From positions 40,960-104,959 of the forward strand of contig NW_004190374.1 of assembly GCF_000224145.3 (NCBI RefSeq): a stretch of 64,000 nt of DNA. Reading direction: 5' to 3'. The notes beneath the pieces were generated by a model, which was not told the origin of the DNA, ran no database searches, and saw only the letters and a list, made by a program, of their open reading frames with translations. This stretch comes from Ciona intestinalis. Lineage: Eukaryota > Chordata > Ascidiacea > Phlebobranchia > Cionidae. Of this stretch, positions 13,401 through 22,300 are shown in pieces (within the stretch, counting starts at the first letter, position 1; each line of letters opens with the position of its first letter). The translations under genes were made by a program, and so were the position numbers.

Positions 13401-13618
13401 CATGTCCGAGGATCTGTTAGTGGGACGTAGGACAGAGTTGGCTGGGTTGAATGACATCACAACAATGACATCACAACGATGACATCACAACTCACCGATT
13501 GGTTTCCAACCCATAATAATTCGTTCCCGGAATCAAAATGAACGGAACTTGCTCCGTAGCGAGGAGCGCCATCTATTGGCAAGATGTTTAACTCAGCGAA
13601 CTCGCCCACAATCTCCAT
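1477..13618 (-). CDS. PAN2: PAN2, PAN2-PAN3 deadenylase catalytic subunit
   Basis: Catalytic subunit of the cytoplasmic PAN2-PAN3 complex, which starts shortening of mRNA poly(A) tails. 28 exons, 5' to 3': 13618-13496, 13229-13057, 12514-12398, 12064-11983, 11440-11316, 10955-10839, 10514-10294, 9997-9903, 9813-9631, 9351-9226, 8919-8797, 8096-7965, 7406-7242, 6953-6881, 6672-6526, 6164-6058, 5809-5723, 5437-5331, 5158-5025, 4706-4688, 4617-4506, 4032-3896, 3524-3311, 2875-2704, 2295-2144, 2089-1996, 1939-1873, 1591-1477. These sum to 3519 nt, 1172 aa, against about 1200 in human. The N-terminal WD40-like region ([23 protein letters not shown]) is followed by the inactive ubiquitin-hydrolase-like domain ([28 protein letters not shown]). 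The DEDDh exonuclease follows, with [13 protein letters not shown] and HDSIEDA carrying the acidic and histidine catalytic residues. It ends in WKVPED. Human PAN2 has about 50 more N-terminal residues, so a further 5' exon is possible. Exon 20 is only 19 nt. Confidence 0.96.
1616..1857 (+). mobile_element. tRNA-derived SINE, full copy in PAN2 intron 27
   Basis: Begins with a tRNA-like promoter head (CAGTGGTTAT...GGGTTCAAGACTT, box A and box B-like). The conserved middle follows (TGTTCTTGGGCAAAACACTTA, then CTAGTGGTCACT), and it ends with one copy of the 98-bp tail module (GCACGAGGTGTATGAAA... CGAGGATAAATAAGTTAC). This is the commonest element of the window. Confidence 0.75.
2350..2665 (+). 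mobile_element. tRNA-derived SINE with two tail modules
   Basis: Degenerate head near 2360-2400, middle CCCAGTGGCCACAAATGGGTTATC, then two successive tail modules, each with GGCACGAGGTGTATGAAAC. Lies in PAN2 intron 24. Confidence 0.65.
4245..4375 (-). mobile_element. SINE head fragment
   Basis: On the plus strand it reads CTTGCCCAAGACACA... GTTTGAACCATATAACTTC... TAACCGCTGTACCACAG, which is the reverse complement of the tRNA-like head and part of the middle. No tail module is present. PAN2 intron 21. Confidence 0.5.
5455..5700 (-). mobile_element. tRNA-derived SINE, minus orientation
   Basis: Tail module (CGACAGTCGTTATAACATGA... TTTCATACACATCGTGCC), middle with the GCTGACAATTTAGACAAATC motif, and head ending TCTTGAACCATAAACCCTCC, all reverse-complemented. 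It lies between PAN2 exons 17 and 18. Confidence 0.65.
6195..6490 (-). mobile_element. tRNA-derived SINE, minus orientation
   Basis: Complete order tail, middle, head in reverse complement. The head ends in CCTTGAACCCATGAACTCCC and CCTAACCACTGTGCAATGGC, a clear box B and box A pair. It lies in PAN2 intron 15. Confidence 0.7.
7025..7225 (-). repeat. 96-bp dispersed/tandem repeat (family C)
   Basis: Nearly two units of a repeat recognisable by ACCTCACCCATATAGAATAG, ATACAATGTTGGGGTAATG and AACTCTGGCCTAAATCCCAG. The same unit recurs on the other strand at 8240-8620 and again at 50805-51050. No coding potential or terminal repeats are seen. Confidence 0.75.
7417..7964. repeat. 20-bp minisatellite filling PAN2 intron 12
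   Basis: At least 18 copies of a 20-bp unit, TGTTTGTTACATGATGTCTA and variants, between about 7590 and 7960, with a few diverged units from 7417. The array reaches the exon 12 splice donor, which itself reads GTGACATAAATATC on the coding strand, so the donor looks like the edge of a repeat unit. The exon 13 acceptor is also embedded in unit-like sequence. Confidence 0.9.
8240..8620 (+). repeat. 96-97-bp tandem repeat (family C), four units
   Basis: Four units spaced 96-97 bp apart, marked by GGTGAGGTCTTACAGTGAGG, CCATGGGACCTGGGATTTAG and ATTACCCCAACATTGTATAT. Lies in PAN2 intron 11. It is open in one frame over about 145 codons only because few stops fall in the unit. Confidence 0.85.
9050..9215 (+). 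mobile_element. SINE tail modules, tandem pair
   Basis: Two 98-bp tail modules without a head (GCGGGTATAAGGCGTATGAA and GCAGGCACGAGGTGTATGAA), the second ending in CGAGGATAAATAAGTTACAT immediately before the exon 10 donor of PAN2. Confidence 0.65.
10967..11092. repeat. 20-bp minisatellite near a PAN2 acceptor
   Basis: Six units of about 20 bp, TTTCTATGTTTATATATTGT, in PAN2 intron 5. It ends 12 nt upstream of the exon 6 start at 10955, so here the array sits beside a 3' splice site. Confidence 0.85.
12560..12965 (-). mobile_element. SINE interrupted by a hAT-type MITE
   Basis: Tail-module sequence (TGTCACTTATTATTCTTAAG... CACGGG) is split from its continuation (TGTTCTGTTTCAGACACCTC) by a foreign element at 12605-12760. 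The middle and degenerate head continue to about 12965 in minus orientation. Confidence 0.65.
12605..12760. mobile_element. 156-bp hAT-like MITE
   Basis: Ends are inverted: CAGTGGCAGCCAG on the left and CTGGCTGCGCCACTG on the right, the CAGTGGC-type terminus common in hAT transposons. The interior is A/T-rich with G and C runs and is partly self-complementary. Flanks are AACACGGG and AACCCGGG, an 8-bp target duplication with one mismatch, as expected for hAT. It has no transposase, so it is non-autonomous. Confidence 0.75.
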
Positions 13619-14221
13619 TCTGATGTCATAATACAACAATGTGATGTCATAATAAAGTCAGGAGGTTAACAATTGTGTATATTATTTCTATTTATACTCA
13701 TGTTATTTCTATTCAGATTCATAGTACTTCTATTGCACAAAACATAGAAACAACATACTGCATCGATCCATGGTTGGCTTGGAAATCTCCGATTGAAAAC
13801 ATCCTTTGTTACCTAACAAACAAGCATTGTTACGATGGTGACGTCATAATTATAAACATTGCAATTAATTAACTTTGAACTTTAGGTAAAAACACATTTA
13901 AAATATAATGGTTGCAATTCCAAAACGCTATGCATTCGTACAAACAAACGATATCGTGACGTAACAAAGCACATGAGGTGTTAAACACAAGTTACAATGA
14001 CGTAACAATACATGCATTATTTATTAACAATGGAAAACAATCAACTTACGTGAAAATTTAAAAACTTTCTGGTTTAGGGAAATACCCCTGGTTATCATTA
14101 TAGAAATCTTATAAATTAATCATTCATGCGTAACTGTTCTCTCGTCCGCCTTTTTTTCTTGTAATTCTCTCGTATTATGAAATACATGGAGAGTTAGGTT
14201 TAACGTTGTTGTTGTTGCAGA
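13619..14221. promoter_or_regulatory. shared divergent promoter, PAN2 / ORF126-METAP1D
   Basis: About 600 bp separates the two start codons, which point away from each other, so a bidirectional promoter is inferred. TGACGTCA, TGACGTAAC and TTACGTGA words are present at several places. On each side the start codon is preceded directly by an AG (CAG A ATG), which looks like a 3' splice site with the ATG one base inside the exon. This is compatible with spliced-leader addition. No TATA box is evident. Confidence 0.6.
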
Positions 14222-14602
14222 ATGTCGATTTGTAAGTTTCGTAATTTGGCGATCGTGCATCGGTTTGGGGTTAATTACCTGTTTAAGCTACCACCAATAG
14301 CAGCAGGACATCGTAGTTACGCTCAATTAACACCCCAGCAACCCAATAGTGGGCCAGAAGCAAAAGAAAGTTTGAAAGTTGAAGTAAAACAACGGATCAC
14401 CGTGAAGGAATATTGGAAATATAACAAACTGTATTATTTCTTTACAATTTACTTCGTTATTGTGATACTTGTCTGGTGGAAGCTGCAGAAGTCTGATCTT
14501 CACGACCCAGCTAAAGGTCACCGAGGGGTCACAGGTGAAGATTTTAAAAATAAGTTCAAGAAATTGAAAAATCATTTAAAGGAAAAATTTTCATCGGAAT
14601 AA
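14222..14602 (+). CDS. 126-aa single-pass membrane protein, probably mitochondrial
   Basis: Not recognised by family. Single exon, 126 aa. The first 35 residues are basic and hydrophobic with no acidic residue (MSICKFRNLAIVHRFGVNYL), as in a mitochondrial presequence. One membrane span, LYYFFTIYFVIVILVWWKL, lies at about residues 70-88. A lysine-rich, amphipathic C-terminus follows (KNKFKKLKNHLKEKF). The size and plan fit small inner-membrane assembly or respiratory-chain subunits, but no known one matched by eye. The start is chosen because the pyrimidine-rich tract and GTTGTTGTTGTTGCAG end one base before it. It lies 21 bp upstream of METAP1D on the same strand, so the two are probably one transcription unit, and a mitochondrial partner supports the targeting guess. 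Confidence 0.8.
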   Translation: MSICKFRNLAIVHRFGVNYLFKLPPIAAGHRSYAQLTPQQPNSGPEAKESLKVEVKQRITVKEYWKYNKLYYFFTIYFVIVILVWWKLQKSDLHDPAKGHRGVTGEDFKNKFKKLKNHLKEKFSSE

Positions 14603-14603
14603 A
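14598..14603 (+). terminator. poly(A) signal overlapping the ORF126 stop
   Basis: AATAAA overlaps the TAA stop codon of the 126-aa gene. In an operon-type transcript this would allow 3'-end formation between the two cistrons despite the 21-bp spacer. Confidence 0.45.
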
Positions 14604-14623
14604 ATTTAAAAATCAATTTAACT

Positions 14624-15527
14624 ATGTTTAAAAAAAATTTATTTTCGAAATTTATGTCCCGAGCGAGCCGCGCATTTTTGGGGTCAACAAAACATCGTAT
14701 TGTAATGCCAGGAGTCGTGACCCCTCCACTAGATGTCCCCCAACACATCAAACGACCTGATTATAAAAACCTAAAAAGAAATTTTCCCCAAAATAAAAAG
14801 TGACGACGAAATTAAAAAAATTCGGAAATCATGCCATTTGGCTTGCGATGCCCTGAAGGTGGCAGCAGAGATAATTAAACCTGGGATTACAACGGAATAT
14901 ATTGATGAGGTCGTACATAACGAGATTATCAGTCAAGGGGCTTACCCCTCACCCCTGGGGTACAAAGGGTTCCCCAAATCTTGCTGCACATCCGTTAACA
15001 ATGTAGCGTGTCATGGGATTCCAGATTCAACCATTCTTATGGATGGTGATGTCATAAATGTTGATGTATCTGTTTACTATGATGGTTACCATGGAGACAC
15101 TTCGGATACTTTTGCTGTTGGTAAAGTTGACGAGGCTGGGTTGAAGTTGATTGAGGTGACCAAGGAGAGTTTGGAACATGCTATTAAAAGTTGTAGACCT
15201 GGGACCACATTCAGCAGCATTGGGGACCATATTGAGGGCTTTGTTGAGAAGTATGGGTTCACTGTGTGTCGCGAATACGTTGGGCATGGAATTGGTGAGG
15301 ATTTTCATGAAGCACCAGATATTCGTCATTATAGAAACCACCACGCACCCTTTTCAATGGAGGTGGGAATGGTGTTTACGATCGAGCCTATTATAATGGA
15401 GGGAGGGTGTGGTGTGTGGAAACATGGGGATGGCTGGACAGTGTTGGCCACGGATAATAAACGATCAGCACAAAGTGAGCATACGTTGTTGATCACTGAT
15501 GGTGGTTGTGAGGTCTTGACATTGTAA
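14624..15527 (+). CDS. METAP1D: METAP1D, mitochondrial methionine aminopeptidase, one frame break
   Basis: Type 1D methionine aminopeptidase (M24 family), which removes initiator methionine from proteins made in mitochondria. The first ATG gives an arginine- and lysine-rich presequence (MFKKNLFSKFMSRASRAFLG), then the conserved PQHIKRPDY. The catalytic domain runs without introns to the stop at 15527. It has ACHGIPDS, VDVSVYYDGYHGDTSDTF, VGHGIGEDFHEAP, FTIEPII and RSAQSEHT, which supply the two aspartates, two histidines and two glutamates of the active and metal site. The frame shifts once at about 14785-14805 (CCCCAAAATAAAAAG): the N-terminal frame ends in TGA while the catalytic frame is one base over. 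Total length is 904 nt, one more than 301 codons, so a single extra base explains it, most likely a homopolymer sequencing error. The gene is intronless, unlike its vertebrate counterpart. Confidence 0.88.
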
Positions 15528-16333
15528 CATGCGTGTTAGTGATGTTGGGGAAATTAAATATCCTTGAGAATTTCATTTCTTTTATGGTAAAAAACACTAA
15601 CCTTATAATACCGATGCTTTATCTGCATACAGCAGGACATTATTAGGGAATTACGACAATAAATCAAAAAAAAAGAAGTAAATTTACGATATGTGCCGTC
15701 TTGTCAAATGACAGATAAAACATTGGTGTTATTTATAAGATTAATATTTTTACCGGAAAAGCTTTTTCTAATATTTCGTTGTGCTTGATATTTGACGAAA
15801 TAAATCTCATAATTTATAACTTGTTGTTTTTAATAAATATTTACAAATATTTCATTTTAAAAGTTAATATAACTTGTGTCATTGTTGTTTGCATTCATCT
15901 GGGCAAACTGCTTGTTTAGGTTTTGTTTGGTCATCACTGGAATTTTTAATATGGTCATCACTGGGAGTTGAGGCTGTGAAGGAATTGTATTAAATATAAA
16001 TCTCCAACACAATAGACATAATCTTAACTAAACCAAAACGCTTAACTTTTAAAGGAAGATCCGGTTGTAATGTTTGTATTGAAACTAAAATTTGTATTTT
16101 ATGCCACTGAGCAACATAAGTGATATAAATTGTTAGTGCGCTTGTCTCTAGCTTACGATACAGATTAAAGGTCCAAGGATACCATTGTAGGCATATGTGT
16201 CCTTGGTCAAGTCACTTCGCAAATCCTCATGTCTCATCATATATGGCAGATGAAACTGCCTTTAAGATCATGAATAAAAATTGGTAAAAGAGTCCAGACT
16301 TATCAATTGTATTAATTAAACATAAACAAGAAA
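15528..16333. other. convergent 3' regions of METAP1D and SPDL1
   Basis: AT-rich DNA between two stop codons that face each other. Several AATAAA-type signals for METAP1D are present (for example near 15657 and 15803). A faint SINE-like trace occurs near 16140-16260 (CATTGTAGGCATATGTGTCC TTGGTCAAG). No gene is seen. Confidence 0.5.
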
Positions 16334-19300
16334 CTAACTTATTAAATTGTTAGCTTCTTGCAAAATATTCCCATTTTCTTTTCCTATGACATCACAATCA
16401 CCGATTATTTCCCGGTTTCCTTTCTTTACCGCCGACTTTACACGACCTGCAAGCAAATATATTATGTTTGTCATCACAAGCGTGCTTCTCGACCCTGGGT
16501 CATCATTTGATTTGGTTGGATCGCCTACGGCCTACTACAGTGGTTCACAAACCCTCTTAACTGTTACTGTAAAAAGTTAAACCATTTTATCGTATGCTTA
16601 CAAAAGTTGTGTGAAAAGTAGTTTCGAAAATTGGGTTGCCCTGCTATTACACACAATTTCTTTATTCAAAGCAGTTATTAAAAAAAAACTCACTCTGTTA
16701 CATGTGGTATCATATAAGCAAGCACGAAGTGTATGAAACACAACACCTGCGTAATATACTTTACATTTGCTCCATGCACATCAACACTCACCACCACTCC
16801 CGTGCTCCAACTTAAGCTGAGCAATCTCCAGGTTTAGCTTCACAACCTTGGCGCGTAACGTGTCACAATCACAACGACTCCGATACAACGCTCGTTCCGC
16901 TTCACTGACTTTGTTTGTCTCGGCCATCAAGAACAGCTGAGTCTCGTCTAATTCTTTCTTCGTTTCTTTTAACTCTGACCTGCAGTTGAAAACCCATGGT
17001 TCATGTACAACATTGGCTAGAGGTCACCATTGGTACGGAGGGTACGGGGTTCAAGCCTCAATGCTGGTTTATTTATATTGCTGTTTTTCAATTAGGTAAC
17101 TTTTAAAGAACTTGTACAGCTACATAAGAATATACAGGGATATTTGTTTAATTATTTATTTTCAAATTTTAAATGCTACAGCCCAGTCCCAGTGGTCCCT
17201 AATGAGTTATAAAGAAGTCACATACGTGGTAACTTGTAAGCGGGCACGAGGTGTATGAAACAGAACACCCGTGTTATAACGACTGTCGTTACCCCGCCAT
17301 GCGTGGATAAATAAGTTACATACGCGGTAACTTGTAAGCGGGCACGAGGTGTATGAAACAGAACACCCGTGTTATAACGGCTGTCGCTGCCCCGCCATAC
17401 GAAGATAAATAAGTTACATACGCGGTAACTTGTAAGCGGGCACGAGGTGTATGAAACAGAACACCCGTGTTATAACGACTGTCGTTGCCCCGCCATACGA
17501 GGATAAATAAGTTACATACGTGGTAACTTGTAAGCGGGCACAAGGTGTATGAAACAGAACACCTGTGTTATAACGACTGTAGTTGTCCGCCATGCGAGGA
17601 TAAATAAGTTACATACGTGGTAACTTGTAAGCGGGCACGAGGTGTATGAAACAGAACACCCGTGTTATAACGACTGTCGTTGCCCCGCCATGCGAGGATA
17701 AATAAGTTACATACGTGGTAACTTGTAAGCGGGCACGAGGTGTATGAAACAGAACACCCGTGTTATAACGGCTGTCGTTGCCCCGCCATACGAAGATAAA
17801 TAAGTTACATACGTGGTAACTTGTAAGCGGGCACGTGGTGTATGTAACAGAACACCCGTGTTATAACGACCGTGTTATAACGACTGTCGTTGCCATTCGT
17901 TAATAATCTAGTTTCACCCACTATGACATCACAACTTACTCTTTCTTCTTAATAATCCCTTCTAGAAAACCAGCGAAGTCGGCGTCCGTGCATCCTTCCT
18001 TTAACGCTGATGTTACTTTGGTGGATTTATCAAACAACTGTGATGTAACAATGGAAGTGACATCATAATGACATTCATACTTTGTGTCATGGTATTTATT
18101 ATTAACAAAAGCTGGGGTGACATTGTTAAAATACAGTTACACTCACAGTTGTCATCATAGGGAACCTCATTGATTAATGTGGTGAATGCAATATACTTTG
18201 GCTCTGCTTGTTTATATAGACTTTTTTAAGGGAAAAACTTGGTTGGAAAACACATATAAGTCACCCATGTTTCAAAAGTGACATAGCACCCCTAACATTA
18301 TGTCTATGATTGTCATTGATAGTGACATCATAATAGCAACTATGACATCACAAACCTGCACTTCCAACTTAGATATCTTGGACATCGCTTTCTCGTAATC
18401 GTTACGGGTGGTCGACAACGTAACTTCGAGTCGACGTATTCGATCTTGCTCTGCACTGCCACCACGTGTCTGCCATAACTGGGCAATCTTCGTCTAACAT
18501 AGAAATAATATAATTATGATAACAAAGTTGGTGGGTGGTTACCCACATATAATCAAAAGATACCGACCCCCTTTAATCGAAAACATTCATTAAATATGTT
18601 TGGCACGATGTTACACTATAGGGTTAAGCTCTACTGTTGGCGTATGTGTCCTTTGACGCACAAAACGATTAATTTGCTCCAACCCAGTGGTTACTCATGG
18701 GTTTTTCAAATTGTTAGCCATATTGACAACAAGGCACTTAAATTATCAGCCATACATCAATGTGAAATTACCTTTAAATGAAGAGCGTAACTGACTTGTT
18801 GATCGAATCTCTTCTTCAAACATTTTAGTTTAATTTGCGCACTGGATAAAATATGTTATTTGATTAATAAATATGTTAATTCGTTAAACCATTATAGGAG
18901 CTACACCTAGGGTGAGATAGCTAGAACCATCCTGGATTTTTAAACTGCGTTAAAATAATGTGTAAACGCCCATGTCACCTCACTGTAATACTATAAACCA
19001 GTATAATATGAATAGTAGCAACAGTTGGTTTACTATTTACGATTTACAAAAGTTCCCTCGCCCACAACCCATTGAAGCCTTTGAAACAAAACTTTTGGGT
19101 TGTTATCAATGAAAAATGAAGCGTACAAAATTATAGTCCACCCTGCCACCCCAGGTTTGCCCCCTGAAACCTTCATAAGGTTTACATAGGCTCCACCTCA
19201 ACCAAAGCCTCATATGGAATTAATGTAACTCATTAATGTTAAAAAACTATACAGAAGGACTGACCACCTTGCCACCCCAGGTTCGGCCTCAAAGACCCAT

Positions 19301-22300
19301 GTGTCCCACCAAACAGCCCCTGACCCCCCCAACTACCTGACAGCCCCGCAATGACCTATGAACCCCCTCCTCACCTGATCAAATTCTTCTCAGCAATCAC
19401 TCTCTTGTCCTCGACTTCTCCAAACAGGGAGTTCCCCCTTGAATTGGGGTCCGAGGCTTGGAACATGACAGCATCAAGCTCTGATTGGACGTCCCGTTTC
19501 TCTTGACGACAACGCTGGGAATTATTGGGAAATTATAACATAGAAAACATAAAACCCCGTCTATGTTGCAGACGATGTCAGTTTAGGTGAAATAATCTCT
19601 GAGAATATTATTTGTCTGATTTTTGTGACTGCTACCGGCCCAAGTACTGGTGTAATATTAATAAAAGTTATCAAAGTTGCTCCTGGTTCAGATAAATAAG
19701 AATACATGATATACACGTTCTAAGCAACATATAATCTTTACCTCTAGTTGATTATAATAAGTTTCTCGATCTTTTTCAACGTTTCGTTTCTGTTCGTTGA
19801 GGTCAAACAACTCTTTCTGCATCGCTGCCACCTATGGAGTGATTATAACAATCACAATCATCCTTGAAAGTTTGAAGATGTTTAAATAACCGGCTACACT
19901 TTATTAGATTTTATAACAAACTCCCATGCTTTTAGAACATAATAATAGGAATAAATGTAACTCATTTATCCTCGCATGGCGGGGCAGCGACAGTTGTTAT
20001 AACACGAGTGTTCTGTTTCATACACCTCGTGCCAGCTTACAAGTTACCACGTATGTTATTTATCCTCGCATGGCGGGGCAGCGACAGTCCTTATAACACA
20101 AGTGTTCTGTTTCATACACCTCGTGACCAATATCACTAGTGAGCAATACCATGACAGTCTTTGCATAAGCATAAGAATAACCCGACATTCACAATCCACC
20201 TGTAACTCATATCTTTCGTTTAAATTTTGATGTTGCATTGATTCTTTACGTAGTTTTATGATTTCTATTTTCAACTTTTCAACTTCCGTGGCGAGTTCGA
20301 GCTCCGTCGTGCATGAGTCACTGCATAGATATCATACATTATTTTACATAGAGATCATATATGTTAACATAGAAATTGTATGTCAATGTCATATATGGGT
20401 TTGCACTAGACACTTTTCTCTAGGTCAGAGGAACAGAGGTTCAAGGCTCGACGCTGCTACCATTGTGGCGTATGTGTCCTTGGGAAAGACACTTAACGGC
20501 AATTGCTCAAACCCAGTGGTCACTAATGGGCTATCAAAATTGTCAGCCATATACCTAAAAATTATCACTCGCTAAGTAACATACATACAGGATAACTTAT
20601 AAGCAGGTCCAATAAGTATGAAACAGAACAACCGCGTAATAACGACAGTCGTTGCCTGTCATGCAAGGATAAATAACAACATAGACAACATATATCTAAT
20701 ACAGACATCACATACTTGTGTATTTGTCTTCTTCTTGCTTCAACATCATCAAGTAATTCGTTTTGTTTGTTTATTTTATCCTCTTGTTGTCGCTGGATTA
20801 ACCGGGATTCGTCCAATTCGTTTTGTAATTCTTTCATCTGTGGAATCACCACAAGAGAGGTTACTATCCACCAAGTTACCCAAACATGTTTGCTAAATAT
20901 TCACATGTAATCCGTCACTATGACGTAAATTATCAAGAGAAATAGAAGGGGTTAACTCAACACGAAGCCACAGTCCACTAAGTAACCTACAGTAATTTGT
21001 AATTTGGTCCATCATTAGTGTAAAAAAGGTTACTATCCACCAAGTTACTGTCCGAAACATCTGCTGATCATGAGTTTAGTATCCAGACAGTAACTTGGTC
21101 CATCATTAGTGTAAAAGAGGTTACTATCCACCAAGTTAGTGTCCGAAACATCTGCTGATCATGAGTTTAGTATCCAGACAGTAATTTGGTCCATCATAAG
21201 TGTAAAAAAGGTTACTATCCACCAAGTCACAAGTCCACAAGTAACCTACCTGATGTTTAATGGCCGATATCTCAGCTCGATGCAACTTATCCAACCCCTC
21301 ACACTTACGATCGACATCAATTCGCAAACTTTGCTTTTCTTCCAAAATTGAGTTTTCCAAACGTTTTTCAGATTTTTCCAAAAACTGTGGAAGTAAAAAT
21401 TATTGAAATGTGTTAACTAAAACTCTAAAAAGTTTTTCAACTAAAACAAAAGTTTGAGAAATCGTTTAAATTTATTGGGAGCAGACCTTTGCTCCTGGCT
21501 TTGTTTGTTTAATAAGGTGATTGCTGCAAATTTGTTTGTGTACAAGCAGACTAGCAGAGTATAATATATTACAATACGAATGAGCCAAAAAATATTTGGT
21601 ATGGCATCACAACCAAAGTTATGACATAACACACACTTACGTCAATTCTAGATTTCAAAGAATATTTTTCTTGTTCCAGTTCCTCGTTGGTTTTTGTATA
21701 TTCAATATGAAGTTGTTGAATCTCGTTTTCAAGTTGTTCATTCCGTTCAAGCAATGCTTTGCCTGTTAAATATCAAACAAATGGTTTATTGAGACGATAT
21801 GGCAACTTATTCTACAAAGTTTAAAATTTAGCACAAGCCCCAAGGATCGGCAGCTTTTATTTTAGAATCGGTACCACTGGGGTCTAGTTAGTACAGCGTC
21901 CAAATTTTAGGTTGGTGGCACCAGTAGAAGGTATCGAAAATGGCCGCTAGAATATCTGTATTCTAAAATCACCTTGGTCACTATTGCACATTAAAAAACA
22001 TGGAGCTATACAGAGAAGACGGAAAAAATTTTCCGCTAGGAGGCGATGACAAATTCGTTTCTCTATTTTATGGGGAGCAGTTAGTTTCACGGTTTATACA
22101 CATAAGATATAAACCGTAACCCCTAAGCCCCAACTCCTAACCCCAAACTCGTCAAACAAAAAAAACTTGAAAAAAAAAATATAAAAAAGTATTCCACTGT
22201 GCGGGACTCGAACCCGGTAAAAATGAAACAAAGAGAGTTTACGACCGCACGCAAACCGCTACACCACAGATTCGACGACAGTGAACACAACGAAAGAGCG

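Noticed and set aside
22190-22280. Functional tRNA gene
   Set aside because: Box A and B are present, but acceptor and anticodon stems do not pair well.
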